From: Clitoria ternatea
Lineage: Eukaryota > Streptophyta > Magnoliopsida > Fabales > Fabaceae
Assembly: GCA_037962975.1 (NCBI GenBank)
Contig: CM075676.1
Location: 97,782,001-97,846,000, forward strand
Direction: 5' to 3'
Length of the DNA: 64,000 nucleotides
Shown here: positions 20,882 through 32,330 of the stretch, piece by piece
How positions within the stretch are numbered: the stretch's first letter is position 1
Layout of the letters: every line of letters begins with the position of its first letter
Program-made: the position numbers and the translations under genes
Notes under the pieces: generated by a model
The model's input: only the letters and a program-made list of their open reading frames with translations
Told to the model about the DNA's origin: nothing
The model's database searches: none

Positions 20882-22256
20882 CGGGTTTGGTCCTAAAAAT
20901 AAGTTTCATTGTACTTGGAATCCTCTCTACTGACCAGTGAGGACACTGCTCACTTTAAGTTTGGGGTAGTAGGTACAAGGAAATTTATTCCGAGCCTTTG
21001 CACCTTGACATTTCTTTGCATTTTTTCTTTTGATTTTATTTGAACATGCTAGGTTGTAGTTTGTTTTTCATTTGCTTTGCATGACTGTGCCTGTCTGTAC
21101 CCCCATCTAGGAATGTTTGTTTACTTGTGATTATTGTTGCCATTAATTGTATCAGTTTTGATTGAGGAAATTGACTGTTGAGGAATCCAAATAAAAAAAT
21201 GAAAATTAAAAACTTTTGATTGATGTTGATGATGGCACTGATTGTCTGGAGGTACTATGCTTTATGATGCTGTGTTTTCTTTGACTGGGTCTATTTCACC
21301 TGCCATGTATTATGAGAGTTTTTGAGCCAAAATGGGGTAGTTTTTTAAACATAAATATTTAGAAAACCCCTGTTTTCTTCTATTTGAGTGTGTCATACAT
21401 TTAAAGCGCTCTAGAACTTGGCTTGTGACCGACTTAAAATGGTTAATGATTACTTGTTATGGAATGAAAAAGGCAGTAGGTTTTGTTCTCTAGCCTCTGA
21501 ATTTTGAAAGTATAACATACAATTAGTTGCCCCTGTTGAGCTTAGACTGTTTGTTTATTGTTGAAATCCTTTGGTATTGGTTTGATAAAATACTGAGAAA
21601 ATGACATAAATTCAAGGATGACAGCTAGAATGAAAATGGCTAAGAGAAAACAACTGGGTTTTAGTTGATAAACAAAAATAAACAAGATGAATCTGTGTTT
21701 CCCACCAAAGAAAAATTGTTGGAAAAACAAAGAAAAGGATGAAAAGCAAAGCAAGAAAGGAGTCAAGTTTAAAATAGAAAACAACAAGGACTCCTTGGGT
21801 TTCTGGTCTGCCTTTCAAAAGTTAACTATTCTCGGTGTTCCATTGAGTGATAGCCCTTTGAATTTCCTTTTCCTTGATATCCATTCCCCAAACCCATGGC
21901 CCCATTACAACCAAATGAAAGACCTTTTGACTATAATTTGTTTTCTAAATAACTGTGGAGAGTAAGGTCGTTTGCCAAGCCTATGGTAGTGTCTTAAAAT
22001 GCTATGATTTGAGTGATAATCATACACAAGCTTAAAATACTTAGAGAGAAATGAAAGGATGTGTGTCTATAGCCTAGTTTTGTGAACATGGTATGAATAA
22101 TTGTGTGGTTTCCTCTGGTGATAATCTTGCAATCATATGTTGATAATTTTTCCAATTGGGTTCCTCAAGATATTCTGAATTCATAAATCTCTATTGATCA
22201 TATTTGTGGCAATGATGATTGCTTGGGGACAAGCAATATTCTAGTTTGGGGTGTTT
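20882..22256 (+). other. Athila 3' untranslated region with G-rich tracts, copy 2
   Basis: Counterpart of 9910-11284. The polypurine-type tract AGTTTGGGGTGTTT is at 22243-22256, and the second AAGTTTGGGGTAG tract is near 20956-20969. No gene seen. Confidence 0.6.
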
Positions 22257-23678
22257 TGATAGGTGTTTTGTTTGCATGATTTTAGTGGCTTTTTATTTAG
22301 TTTTTCTAGGTCATTTGTGTTATCTTGTCCCTAATTCCAAGTATTTTTCATTCCTTCCGCATTTGTTACTCGGGTGTTTCAAGTTTTTACAGAAATAGCT
22401 TGTTTACAGGTACATACATTCCAAACGCGAAGCATTCGAGGAAGCATTGGATTAATGGAAGGGTTTCAAGCTATGAAAAAGCAGCAAAGTGGGGTCCAGA
22501 GAAACCCACTGGCCGTGGGTTTTTCCCACTGCCAGTGGATCCTACTGCCCTATGACAAAAACTTGCACAAATTGGGGTCCAGAGAAACCCACTGGCCGTG
22601 GGTTTTTCCCACTGGCCGTGGGTTCCTCTGTTTGAATGATCAAAAATGTAAAAATTGGACCTCCAGTACGATCCACTGGCCGTGGGTTTGTCCCACTGCC
22701 AGTGGGTTTTTGCACGCACAACAGTTTCCTTATTTTAGGGAGCAGTTTCTGAGGTTTAAGGGGGCGAGTTTTTGAAAAGAACAAAAGGCAGACATATTTG
22801 GGACGTTTTTAGAGAGAAAAAGAGAGATTTTTCACTGGGGATTATTGAAGAAATCAAGACCATAGGCGTTGAAGAACTTCCTTGGGCAGATTTTAGAAAG
22901 ATTCATAAGCACAAGTGAGAGCTTTTGCTTTGTGTTCTTTGCTTTCTTCTTAGGTTTTTTCTTTCTTTGTAATTTCTGAATTTGATTCCATCAATGGGCT
23001 GTAGTGAATTGAGCATGTGTAGCTAAACGTTATCTTGGGATTAGGGTGTGACAATGCTTATGTATTGAACCTCTTTTGGATTTTTCTGTTTGTTAATTCA
23101 TTGCTTCTATTCAATTTCCATGAACGCGTAATGCTTTTGAATACCTAGAGATAGGATCAATTGAAATTAAACTCTAAGAGAATCGAAAGGTTAATTAGTT
23201 GTTTGAATGCATGAAATTGAACTTAGAATCATAGGTCACGAAAGTGGGTATGACAATTCGAGGTTTAATAGGATTTCACCGTTCTTAACAAGTTCACATA
23301 ATAAATCGAACGCGGTTCTTTATTATTTGGGCATATTAATGTTACTCTGAGAAGAGGGCTTAATTAAATTCGGAAATCCAACCTTAGAGCGTGAATTAAT
23401 AAATAGGAAGGTTTTAGGAAAATTAAATACATAGCATAATCATATACCAAATCCCAAGAGCTTCACCATCATTTGTTCTATTTCAATTTCAGAATTCATT
23501 TAGTTCTTTCAGATAGCATTTCTTCTTAACTTTTTCTTTTCTTAATCTTCTACATTACAATCCTAATTTCACAATTTTCTAGATAATTGAACCACTGTGA
23601 AAACTTGTACTTGGGCACAATCTCTGTGGGACGATAACTTTTTATTACGCGATACCTCGTGCACTTGCGGGCCTATCA
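22257..23678 (+). repeat. Athila LTR 3 (1,422 bp, minisatellite-deleted)
   Basis: Same ends as the other LTRs, followed by the right TSD. It is 101 bp shorter than LTR 2. The lost segment lies between two copies of GGCCGTGGGTTTTTCCCACTG in the hairpin array (around 22595-22620), which points to slippage or recombination between repeat units. Confidence 0.92.
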
Positions 23679-23683
23679 GTCTA
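23679..23683. repeat. Target-site duplication, right copy (GTCTA)
   Basis: Exact repeat of 314-318, directly after CCTATCA. The interrupted CACTA coding frame resumes here. Confidence 0.9.
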
Positions 23684-25123
23684 CAACTTAGGCCCTGTGG
23701 TTCACCATCAGTCATTTCCTGATGGTATGTCCAGGGTCTCTGTTGTGCTCGTCCTCGAGGAGGATGCTGTTGTGTTAGTGGCAACTCCAGAGGTGAAGAC
23801 CGTCGGTCAGGCGATGGGACACTTTCTTATGTGGCCCAACAGACTCCTGTCGGTTGCTCGTATAAACCTGAAACACTAACTGATTTTGTTATATTGTCAA
23901 TTATGGTATAAACTGTGATGGTTTTAATTGTTCAACAGGAAGCAGGACCAGCATTGAAGAAGGCAGACCCCGTCGACAATCCGATCCAGATGCTATGGCA
24001 GGTCGGGGATGAGCTAGGAGAGGACGCTCTTCAGGTCCCATGGCAGCCACTGGTGTTCGACCGTCCAAGTTCACTCCCGGTTTACATTACACGGAGTGAC
24101 TTGTGTGAGATTATGATGGGGTCGATGATGTTGAACATATCTATCATTCAGCTGTAGGAGCTGTAAGTATATCATTTTATGTCCAATTATTTCATTATAC
24201 AAGTTATTTGTCATTAACCATGTCTAAACTTGTTTAGGTTTCTGCATAAAATCTGTATGGATTTGGGTTTCGATGGAACTTATGGTTTCTTAGAGTCCTC
24301 TTTCATACAGAGGAAAGGAAACAGCAAAGAGGACACCCAGGCATACATCCAGAATTGGATGTATGAGTCTAGGAAGGGTGTATACCTGACCCCGTATCAT
24401 AAAGGGTAGGATTCTATTCCATAATTATTGTCCATTAATTTTTGCATTTTGAAGTCTCACTTATCACTGGTAACTGCAGCGCTCATTGGACGCTTGTGGT
24501 GATCTGTCCCCGGGATTATGTTGCTTTATACTTTGATTCTGTGCACGGGACTGTTCCACAAGACCTGAAAACAATAGTAGACGCGTAAGTTAATCCCTAA
24601 AAAATAAGTACAAATTCGATTACATCATTTTTGGTCTTATACGATTCTAACTTATCTTGTGTTTTATTTTGACGTAGGGCGGTCGTTGGATACAGTCGAC
24701 TGCATAGAAGTAAGTCCACCGGAAGAAAACTTGTGTGGGTGCACCCCAAAGTAAGTCAATCGAATTCATTCAAATCTTTATTATATTTTGAAAACTTGAA
24801 TTCACTTATTCTATATTTTATGTCCATTGTAGTCTTATAGGCAGGAGGATAGCTACGAGTGTGGCTATTATGTCATGCACACCATGCTGACCATCGTCCA
24901 AGAACATTTAGTAGATGGATGGACAGATGTAAGTGTCATCACTTGCACTAGTTTTCTACCAATTTCATCAAATTCATGTAATAAATATAGCTTTTGTTCT
25001 AATTCTTTTGTGCATTGTTTACAGTACTTTCAGGACCGGTCATACTTACCCAAGACACATTTAGATAATGTTAGAAAGCAATGGGCCGCATACTTCATTG
25101 AAGTGAGGAAAAGACTAACATAG
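23684..25123 (+). pseudogene. CACTA-borne Ulp1 (C48) protease gene, 3' exons
   Basis: Exons deduced from splice signals and frame: to 23861, 23939-24162, 24238-24405, 24480-24584, 24678-24750, 24833-24928, and 25025 to the TAG at 25121-25123. The Ulp1 cysteine-protease triad is visible: His in AHWTLVVICPRDY, Asp in ALYFDSVHG, and the Gln/Cys pair in QEDSYECGYYVMH. Ulp1 proteases cut SUMO-like proteins; in CACTA elements the role is unknown. The second exon of this half has an in-frame TAG at 24155-24157 (SIIQL then stop then EL). With the 23-kb insertion upstream, the gene is dead. Confidence 0.8.
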
Positions 25124-25386
25124 ATATAGGATTTTTATTCTCTTATATATGTATCTAGTGTAGGATTTAGGGTTTAGATTTTATTAGGTTACATTCATCT
25201 CAATTGTATATAGTTTCATTTTCTAGGTTGTTATGAATTGATACCAAATTAATGTTATATATATACATACCATTTTTTTCATATATTGGTGTTGGATATG
25301 CTGGGATATACTATATATTATGCTGGTTGTCTGATTGCAGGTTTGGAAAACAATAAAATAGAGTCCACATTAAAAAAAAACTTAAT

Positions 25387-25706
25387 ATTTAATCACGGTT
25401 ATTACCATAACCATGATTATAGACCATCTTTATTCACGGTTGCTACTATAATCGTAATTATAACTAGTCTGTAAATGCACGTTTTATGACCACTTGTAAT
25501 CACGGTTATGGTTGGCAACCGTGATTAAATAGATTCTTATTTAATCACGGTTACAAACAACCGTGATTAAATAAGATTTACAACCACGGTTGGCAACCGT
25601 GATTAAAGTACCTCATCTACTATCACGGCTGCAACAACCACAGTTCATTAACCGTGATTAAAGGCCAATTTTTTAACCGTGATTATATCCACTTTTTTCA
25701 CTAGTG
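25387..25706. repeat. CACTA 3' subterminal repeats and terminal inverted repeat
   Basis: About a dozen copies of AATCACGGTT or its complement AACCGTGATT lie in both orientations between 25387 and 25690, several as facing pairs. The end is TTTTTTCACTAGTG at 25693-25706. Subterminal repeats of this kind bind the transposase in En/Spm elements. Three A bases follow, a possible 3-bp TSD that cannot be checked without the 5' end. Confidence 0.75.
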
Positions 25707-27338
25707 AAAAAAGATATTATTAAGAAATTGATTTCATTCATGAATAATATATTCATATCACATATCACAGTTTTCTCTTATAATACCTCGGGTGTTAGTG
25801 AAACTATGGAACAAAGTAAAGGTAATCATTGAAATTCAAATTTTTTTCAATTTATTCTTGGAGCTACTATTTATTTTGTTTAAGTTTTTGTTTAAGTCCG
25901 ATTATAAGGTCTAAATAGTTAGTATGAATCATAGTTCTAATATTTTAGAATTTAGTTTTTATATTCCGTGCCAGAATAAATATCTAATGGGATAAAGACA
26001 TCTCTATCAAGACGACAAATCTTTTTTTTTTGTTCTGTATTAGGATCAATCATAACAAGTCACACACTCATATTCTGGAAATACAAAAACAAAGAAATTC
26101 TAAGATCAAACTACCAAATAAAAATGGAATAGGCTAATATAATAATAAACCTAAATGTTTCACTTTACTTTCTATTAAAAAGTTTATTTCTCAATTCTTG
26201 TGAATCTAGTTCATAGAAATTCTGTCCAGTAAAAGAAATGAATTATAAATCTCCAAAATAATAAAAAGAAATATCACAAATAAAACCATTGCAACACCCA
26301 TCAATGGAGTAGTGACCCATCTAGCTTAATAACTAGGAATTTTTAAAAGGAAAATTTCCAAGTAGTTCACTAACCTCGAAGTGATTAATTTATGTGATAA
26401 AATCATAATTATTGAACTGCCCAATTAGTTTATAGACCCAACTCCAAGGGTATCATTGTCGCTTGTGTACGTACTAAACAAGATAAGTAAATCTTTGCTT
26501 TAGAACTAGAGTGGTGTAAGCTCAAGACAAGACTGTGAAACACCAATCCACCATGGCTTTGGGAATTGAAAAGTGAATAATGCCTATTTGAATATTAAAT
26601 GGGATTTAACAGAATAATGATAAATGTTGATTACTTGGATTCATGTTTAACACAGGAATAACCTATGGTAGTCACCTGTACCAACCCCTCTTAGATATTT
26701 ATACATATTTAAGGTTATTTCATGTAAATCCCAAATGTCTGAAGAACTCAATCATTGAAGGCTGCACCTCATTTCCACCATTCCCCTTTAACTATCTTTT
26801 CTCTCACTTTGAATTTACTACTTTTTGTATACTATTTAATACACTTGTTTCATTTTCTCCCAAATTCATACACTTCAAATTTATTTTAAAAAAGACAGAC
26901 GATTGAATAATAATAATATCATGATAAAAGTGGTTACAAAACTTTTAACGAATAATGCTTTGTGGTTATTTTTAAAATAATGTTTTTTAACATCGTGATT
27001 TATAATATATATTTGAAACGTGATTTTTTGTAAGAAAATATTTAAAATTCTTTCACTATTAGAGTCCCAACTCCCACGAGATATACAGGTTAATAATTCT
27101 TAATAATTTATTTTATATTTATATTTCAAGAAAATAAATGTAAAATTAAATACTAACTGAAAATCATAATGATGATATTAACATTCTTATGTGGGGATAT
27201 TCAAGAGCAAAAGGTTGAATATACAAATAAGCCCATTAACGGAATGCATTTTTCCCTGCGTATCTAGTAATACCATTATCGAGTAATCTTCATTAATTAA
27301 GGTAATCTGGTCTAATTTTCTTCTAAGAAAAAATTTGA
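25707..27338. other. AT-rich intergenic sequence
   Basis: No gene, RNA or clear repeat boundary was found. The short open frame at 26643-26906 has no recognisable domain and biased AT content, so I do not call it. Confidence 0.4.
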
Positions 27339-27675
27339 TGTATTGATAATATTTATTATTATTATATTTTTATCAACATCACATTTTTTTTGGAACAGGT
27401 TTATTCAAGTAAAAAGCATTTACAGTTACAGCATAACTAACTTTTTAAAAAATAACTTTTTCTTACAAATTTGTAAGAAAAAATATATAGCATTGATTTA
27501 TTAAAGTAGTATTGATTTATTAAGGTTATCTGCTCTAATTTTTTTACATAAGATATTTAATTTAAAGCTTTTGTAATAAAAAGTTAATTTTGTTGTAATT
27601 GTAAATGCTTTATACTTGAATACAAAAAAAGTGTGATGTTTATAAAGATATAAGAATGAAAAATATTATCAATAC
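27339..27675. mobile_element. MITE-like fold-back element
   Basis: The left end TGTATTGATAAT (27339-27350) is the reverse complement of ATTATCAATACA (27664-27675). Pairing extends inward through the ATCAACATCACA / TGTGATGTTTAT region and the GCATTTACAGTTACA / TGTAATTGTAAATGC region, so most of the 337 bp can fold on itself. No coding capacity. No clear TSD was found, so the superfamily is open. Confidence 0.6.
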
Positions 27676-28042
27676 ATTATTTAGTAAAGTATATGATCCG
27701 GTCCATATATCGGCGGCTCTGAGAACTGACAACAAAACATGACCAAAAACCATGCAAACACGTTCTACACGAAGCACACAATAGTACCAGAGTGTCTTGA
27801 CAAATAACTTCTCCCAATGACCAGAGTCCCTGCAGATCACTGTCATGGTGAGTCTAGTAAATTTGTCGGGGGCACATCGGTAATTAACTTGCAAAGGGTG
27901 TTAGCTCTATGCAGGTGTCAACTTTCCCCACAATTCTTGGATTCATATTGACACAATGTCACGTAAGACTCAATTGTCACACATCTTTATAAATACTTCT
28001 CATTTATGGCCCACCAAGTTATATTACATTCTCTTATCTATG
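27676..28042. other. Gene-free spacer
   Basis: Less AT-rich than its surroundings around 27700-27900. The open frame on the minus strand there (84 codons) has no recognisable domain. Nothing else seen. Confidence 0.35.
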
Positions 28043-29162
28043 CCCAATGTAACATCCCTGTTTTTAGAAACAGTTTTACTCTTGTAATTTTTGAAGTATG
28101 GAAGTTTTGTAAGTGATAATAAGTAAATAAGGGACTCTACATATAGTCAAGAATTGATGATCTAATCCTATATCTAACACTAATTTAGTAAACTAATTAG
28201 ACTTGTACCATCATTCATCAAGTCAATTCCTAGAAATTCGATTTATACCGAAAAGAGATCCACAATTGTCTATTTCTACACTTTGGGGATTTCCGATTTC
28301 AGTATAGACAGTCCCTAATGAACTGTTTTGACAAATCAAACACTTTTCCTGAAGAGCCAAAACTTTAATTCAGACCTCATCAACCTCGTTTCTTGGAAAA
28401 ACTTATCTAGTTAAATAGGAACCTCTGAATTCAACTAAAATATCTTTCCTGTTTTGGGCATAACTTTTTCATATGAGGTCAAAATTAAGAAATTTTAATC
28501 TCGGTTTCGTTGTTATGAAAAACCTGACAAACTCTATTTCTAGCCTCAAACTCTATTTCGTGATCTATCATTACCAAACTTGAAAAAAAACGTTATTTAA
28601 TCTTGTTAAATTCTTAGAAAAATCATACGAGCTCAGAATCAGTTCGTTGTAATTTTTCTGTTCTCGTATTAAATCCCTCTACAATTCTCGTGAAGAACCT
28701 GAAAGCTAGTTCTTGCTCGATCATCCCCGAAAAGCGAAAATTTTTAGAGAAATAGTGATTTTCGCAGGAATAGTAACTCCTATAGAAAAACGCGAATATC
28801 TCTCTCATACGATGTCGAAATGACTTCGTTCTTTTTTTCATGGTTTCGTATCGAAAAATCCTACAACTTTCGTGAAGAAATGAAAGGCTAATTCCCAACA
28901 GATTTTGCGCGGCAGAATTATCTTTCAAAAAAGAACTATTACACCAACTCCCATTTTTCTCTGTTTTTGGCGTAACTTTTGCTCCGGGTGTCAGATTTTT
29001 GCATACCATATATCGTTTCGAAGAGAAAGAGCCGATCTACAACTTTCATGTTGGAAACTTTTTCAGATTTTAACCGCAACTATAAGTAACTTTTTGTTTT
29101 CTTTTAAAATTAACTATTCAAAACCGGTACCAATTAAATTTAGACCCGGTGGCCAGATTTTT

Positions 29163-29172
29163 CTATAAATAT
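29163..29172 (+). promoter_or_regulatory. TATA box of the large solo LTR
   Basis: CTATAAATAT lies ~60 bp before a (CT)n leader-like tract and divides the LTR into a likely U3 (28048 to about 29195) and R-U5. Position and sequence fit a retrotransposon Pol II promoter. Confidence 0.55.
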
Positions 29173-29779
29173 GGCATCACCCCTCTTCAAAAGCTGCACC
29201 ACTCTTTCTCTCCCACTTCATGCAGCCCTTCTCTCTCTCTCTCTCTCCCTCTCTCTCCTCTATTGACACTAAACCACCTCTGTTCTTCACCAAAATCACG
29301 TAAAGTTTAACTACGGAGACAAATCATCGATTGGAGCTACGGTTTGAAAGTTGGATTCTCTCCCTCTCATCTAGTACGACATCTGAGGTAAGGGGGGTAT
29401 ATTCTCGGGTATTCTGGGGAAATCTGAGTGAAAGGAAAGGGTTAAGGTACCTTGGGTCCTCACCTTTCCAGGACAGATTCGGTTTTGTTGTAAATTAAAT
29501 GCCTTAATTGTTATATATTTGTTATATATATTTTATGTATATGATTAATTGTCTGTGTTAATTATTATTAATCATGATGATTGAATAATATGATCGGTGT
29601 TAAATTGTGAAATGATATGATCTGTATTGGATTGTGAAAATATTAAGAACCATGGGTGCCTATGTGGATTCCAGTAAGGAAGTTTTGAAAGATAAGATAA
29701 ACAAGGAAATAAGGATGGATGATCACTATTTATATCATTGTTACTATTATTATGATTAAGATTATAATTATGATTATGA

Positions 29780-29784
29780 ATATG

Positions 29785-29824
<40 letters not shown>

Positions 29825-29827
29825 TTA

Positions 29828-29859
<32 letters not shown>

Positions 29860-29866
29860 TACTATT
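29780..29866. repeat. (ATT)n microsatellite
   Basis: Nearly pure TTA/ATT triplets with a break near 29820-29830. A shorter similar tract is at 30433-30470. Minus-strand translation gives poly-Asn and is not a gene. Confidence 0.9.
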
Positions 29867-29871
29867 AAGCT

Positions 29872-30420
29872 TAATGGACGGCTCTGCCGCCTTATTCTCT
29901 GCATTTATCTTTCTTTTTATTTCCGCTTATCTATATTATAATGGACGGCTCTGCCGCCTTATTATTAACATTTTATTTTTATTTAATTTATGTCATTTAT
30001 TTTATTGAATATATTGGCTGGCTTTGCCGCCTTATTCTTTGCATTTATCTTTCCTTTTATTTCCCCATATCTATATTATAATGGACGGCTCTGCCGCCTT
30101 ATTCTTAACATTTTATTTTTATTTAATTTATGTCATTTATTTTATTGAATATATTGGCTGGCTCTGCCGCCTTATTCTCTGCATTTATCTTTCCTTTTAT
30201 TTCCGCCTATCTATATTATAATGGACGGCTCTGCCGCTTTATTCTTAACATTTTATTTTTATTTAATTTATGTCATTTATTTTATTGAATATATTGGCTG
30301 GCTCTGCCACCTTATTCTTTGCATTTATCTTTCTTTTTATTTCCGCTTATCTATATTATAATAGACGGCCCTGCCGCCTTATTCTCTCTATTTATTTTTC
30401 CTTTTATTTCATTTTTTTAT
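29872..30420. repeat. Alternating ~70-bp tandem repeat (about 140-bp higher-order unit)
   Basis: Units open with GGACGGCTCTGCCGCCTTATT or GGCTGGCTCTGCCGCCTTATT at about 29875, 29940, 30013, 30080, 30153, 30219, 30293 and 30360. Two unit types alternate: one continues CTCTGCATTTATCTTTC, the other TTAACATTTTATTTTT. Like units are therefore 139-141 bp apart. The core CGGCTCTGCCG can form a small hairpin. Confidence 0.85.
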
Positions 30421-30433
30421 AACAGACGATGCC

Positions 30434-30469
<36 letters not shown>

Positions 30470-31599
30470 TTGTAACTAATATTATTGTTTAAGTTATGAA
30501 TAATGAAATAAGGAACAAACTACTTATTCTTTAAACGAAACATTATTTTAGCCAAGATATAACTGATATATTTTCTTGAATAATAATAAATAAAATAATA
30601 AAAATAATTTACAACGTCTTAAAAAATGGTGGACCTAACAACATGAATATTACGAGGCTGGAATCACATAGATACCTAGGGATCAAAGTAATGATAAAAC
30701 TTAAATAATGCACTTTGCATCATGAAAATATTTTTGAAGGAGAAAAATTATCTAGAGCATACACCTGGTACGCTGGAGGACATTCACGTTCGATCTCCAT
30801 GAAGATCTTGGGAGTACAACTGGAACGGCAACCCAATGGCATCAGAGTCGCGCCTGATAGCCGGGTGAGACGATGCAATTCTAGTGTACTTTGACTAAAT
30901 GACGGAGTGTAACTATGATCGTAGGGATCCAAGCTCCAAAAATATATAAATCAATAATGAGAACCAATGAGTTCATTCGTACCCTATGGGAGCTTGGGCG
31001 GACCCTGATCGCTCTAGAAAATGGAATGGAGATATTCCAAAGAATGAGAAGAAGAAATGATTTATTGGGCCCACATGCATCATGAGACTTAACCAAAGAT
31101 AAATCATAATAAATTCAACTCATGCATTCCATGACAACATATTTGATTGTTATAATTTTGAACATGTTAATTGTATGATTATGTGATATTATCTGTTAAC
31201 TGGATTATGTCCGCACCGGGTAACCTTCAGGGTCTTGGGTTATACTCACCCTTACTGTTGAACATTTTTCAGAGGAATTAGAAACTCAAGAACCCGAGTG
31301 TGAAGATCAGCAATACGCTGAACCCATTGAGAACAATCATTAAGGATAGAATATTTATAATTAGACACCGGATGACTGTATAATATTTAAGGGTGCCTGC
31401 GTGCCCCATTCTGTTAAGAGTACAATTATTTACAGTTTATGAATGACTATGTGATATATACAATATTACTTCCGCTGATCTGCCACGTATTTATTTTAAA
31501 AAAAAAATTCACTTTTTCTAAGAACTGTTAACACTCTCAGTTAAATGGGATGAACCTACAGAAGGATTTGTCTTATCTAACCGAGGGTGTTACACCCAA

Positions 31600-32330
31600 C
31601 CTCTAATATTAACTATCTAAACTGACTTGAGTCGGAGTGTCCTTGTAGATGACATTTTCTTTTACCCCTTAACCCATTAGGATGATGTGTTAACTAGAGA
31701 ACAAACACAGAGACTCCTAGTTCCCCACTAAACTAAGAAAGATAATACTAAACCCCATCAGTGTAATATATAAGAGAGAGAGCTTGGACACGTACTAACA
31801 CCAGAAGTGTTATCCCCATGCCAGATAGTTCAGTATATATTAATTGACAACAAATGTTTTAACTTAATTTTTTTATGAAGATTATGCTTAATTGATGAAG
31901 TGTTTTACATAACTTGATTTTTATTTCAAATTCTAAGAAATCGAATTGATTAAATCTTGTTACTAGTACATGGTTCTTTATGCTTGAATATGAAAAGATA
32001 TATTAAAGTACAAAAAAGTTCAGAATATGATACTAAGGTGGGTAAGTAAAAGCAAGTGAATTCCATTTAACAAACATGGAAAAAATATTTGAAGGGGCAA
32101 CTAGTAGCATGTTTTTAAAGGGCAAAAATGAAAAGAAACGGGAAACAGAAAGCGTAAAGTACATAAATAGAAACAGTTATTATGGAGTATGAAAATAGAA
32201 TTTGATCTTGGATAATACAAATGAATTTAAAATGGACTAGTCATTAAACGAATCAATAAAACTAATCAATCATAAAATTGAAAATAAAACTTGCCCGTTA
32301 ATGTTTCTACACTTTATTCCGTTTCAAAGA
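31600..32330. other. Intergenic sequence upstream of the PMI1-related gene
   Basis: AT-rich, no ORF of note. It should include the promoter of the + strand gene downstream, but no TATA box could be assigned with confidence. Confidence 0.4.

Larger units (their letters stand above)
319..23678 (+). mobile_element. Tandem Athila-type Ty3 retrotransposon (three LTRs, two internal regions)
   Basis: The block holds three LTRs (319-1835, 11285-12807, 22257-23678) and two internal regions (1836-11284 and 12808-22256), both exactly 9,449 bp. One GTCTA TSD encloses the whole. Each internal region runs PBS, gag, protease, reverse transcriptase, RNase H, integrase, hairpin minisatellite, TATA-like site, Athila ORF-1-type ORF, then a G-rich tract before the next LTR. 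The domain order with integrase last marks Ty3/Metaviridae. The third ORF and the tRNA-Asp-type PBS mark the Athila lineage (Calypso-like in legumes). The two pol frames differ at about 18 residues by eye. Each gag-pol carries at least one stop, so neither copy looks autonomous. Confidence 0.92.
1..25706 (+). mobile_element. CACTA (En/Spm) DNA transposon, 3' portion, split by an Athila array
   Basis: The 3' end is visible as the terminal octamer CACTAGTG at 25699-25706, preceded by T-rich sequence and by ~300 bp of inverted AATCACGGTT-type subterminal repeats. It follows the stop codon of a Ulp1-protease gene. CACTA elements of plants commonly carry such a protease in or next to the transposase unit. 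The 5' end and the transposase exons lie to the left of the window. The coding part is cut at 318/23684 by the tandem retrotransposon, whose TSD duplicates GTCTA of the transposon. The assignment to CACTA rests on the terminus, the subterminal repeats and the gene content together. Confidence 0.75.
28048..31594 (+). mobile_element. Large solo LTR (3,547 bp) with TSD CCCAA
   Basis: Starts TGTAACATCCC and ends GAGGGTGTTACA. CCCAA precedes it (28043-28047) and follows it (31595-31599). There is no internal LTR end, PBS or gag/pol, so it reads as a solo LTR of a large-LTR element; a non-autonomous LARD-type unit is the alternative. A TATA box (CTATAAATAT, 29163-29172) is followed by a CT-rich leader (29229-29258). 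Upstream, loosely repeated phrases such as CTACAACTTTCGTGAAGAA occur around 28670, 28860 and 29036. Downstream are TTA microsatellites and an alternating ~70-bp repeat. No ORF with a known domain. Confidence 0.8.

Noticed and set aside
25387..25690. CRISPR-like spaced repeats
   Set aside because: Repeats are inverted as well as direct, unevenly spaced, and in a plant transposon end.
28623..29168. ORFs of 128 and 87 codons on opposite strands
   Set aside because: They lie in the U3-like part of the solo LTR, have no domain, and overlap each other.
29572..29904. Poly-Asn protein on the minus strand
   Set aside because: It is the translation of an (ATT)n microsatellite.
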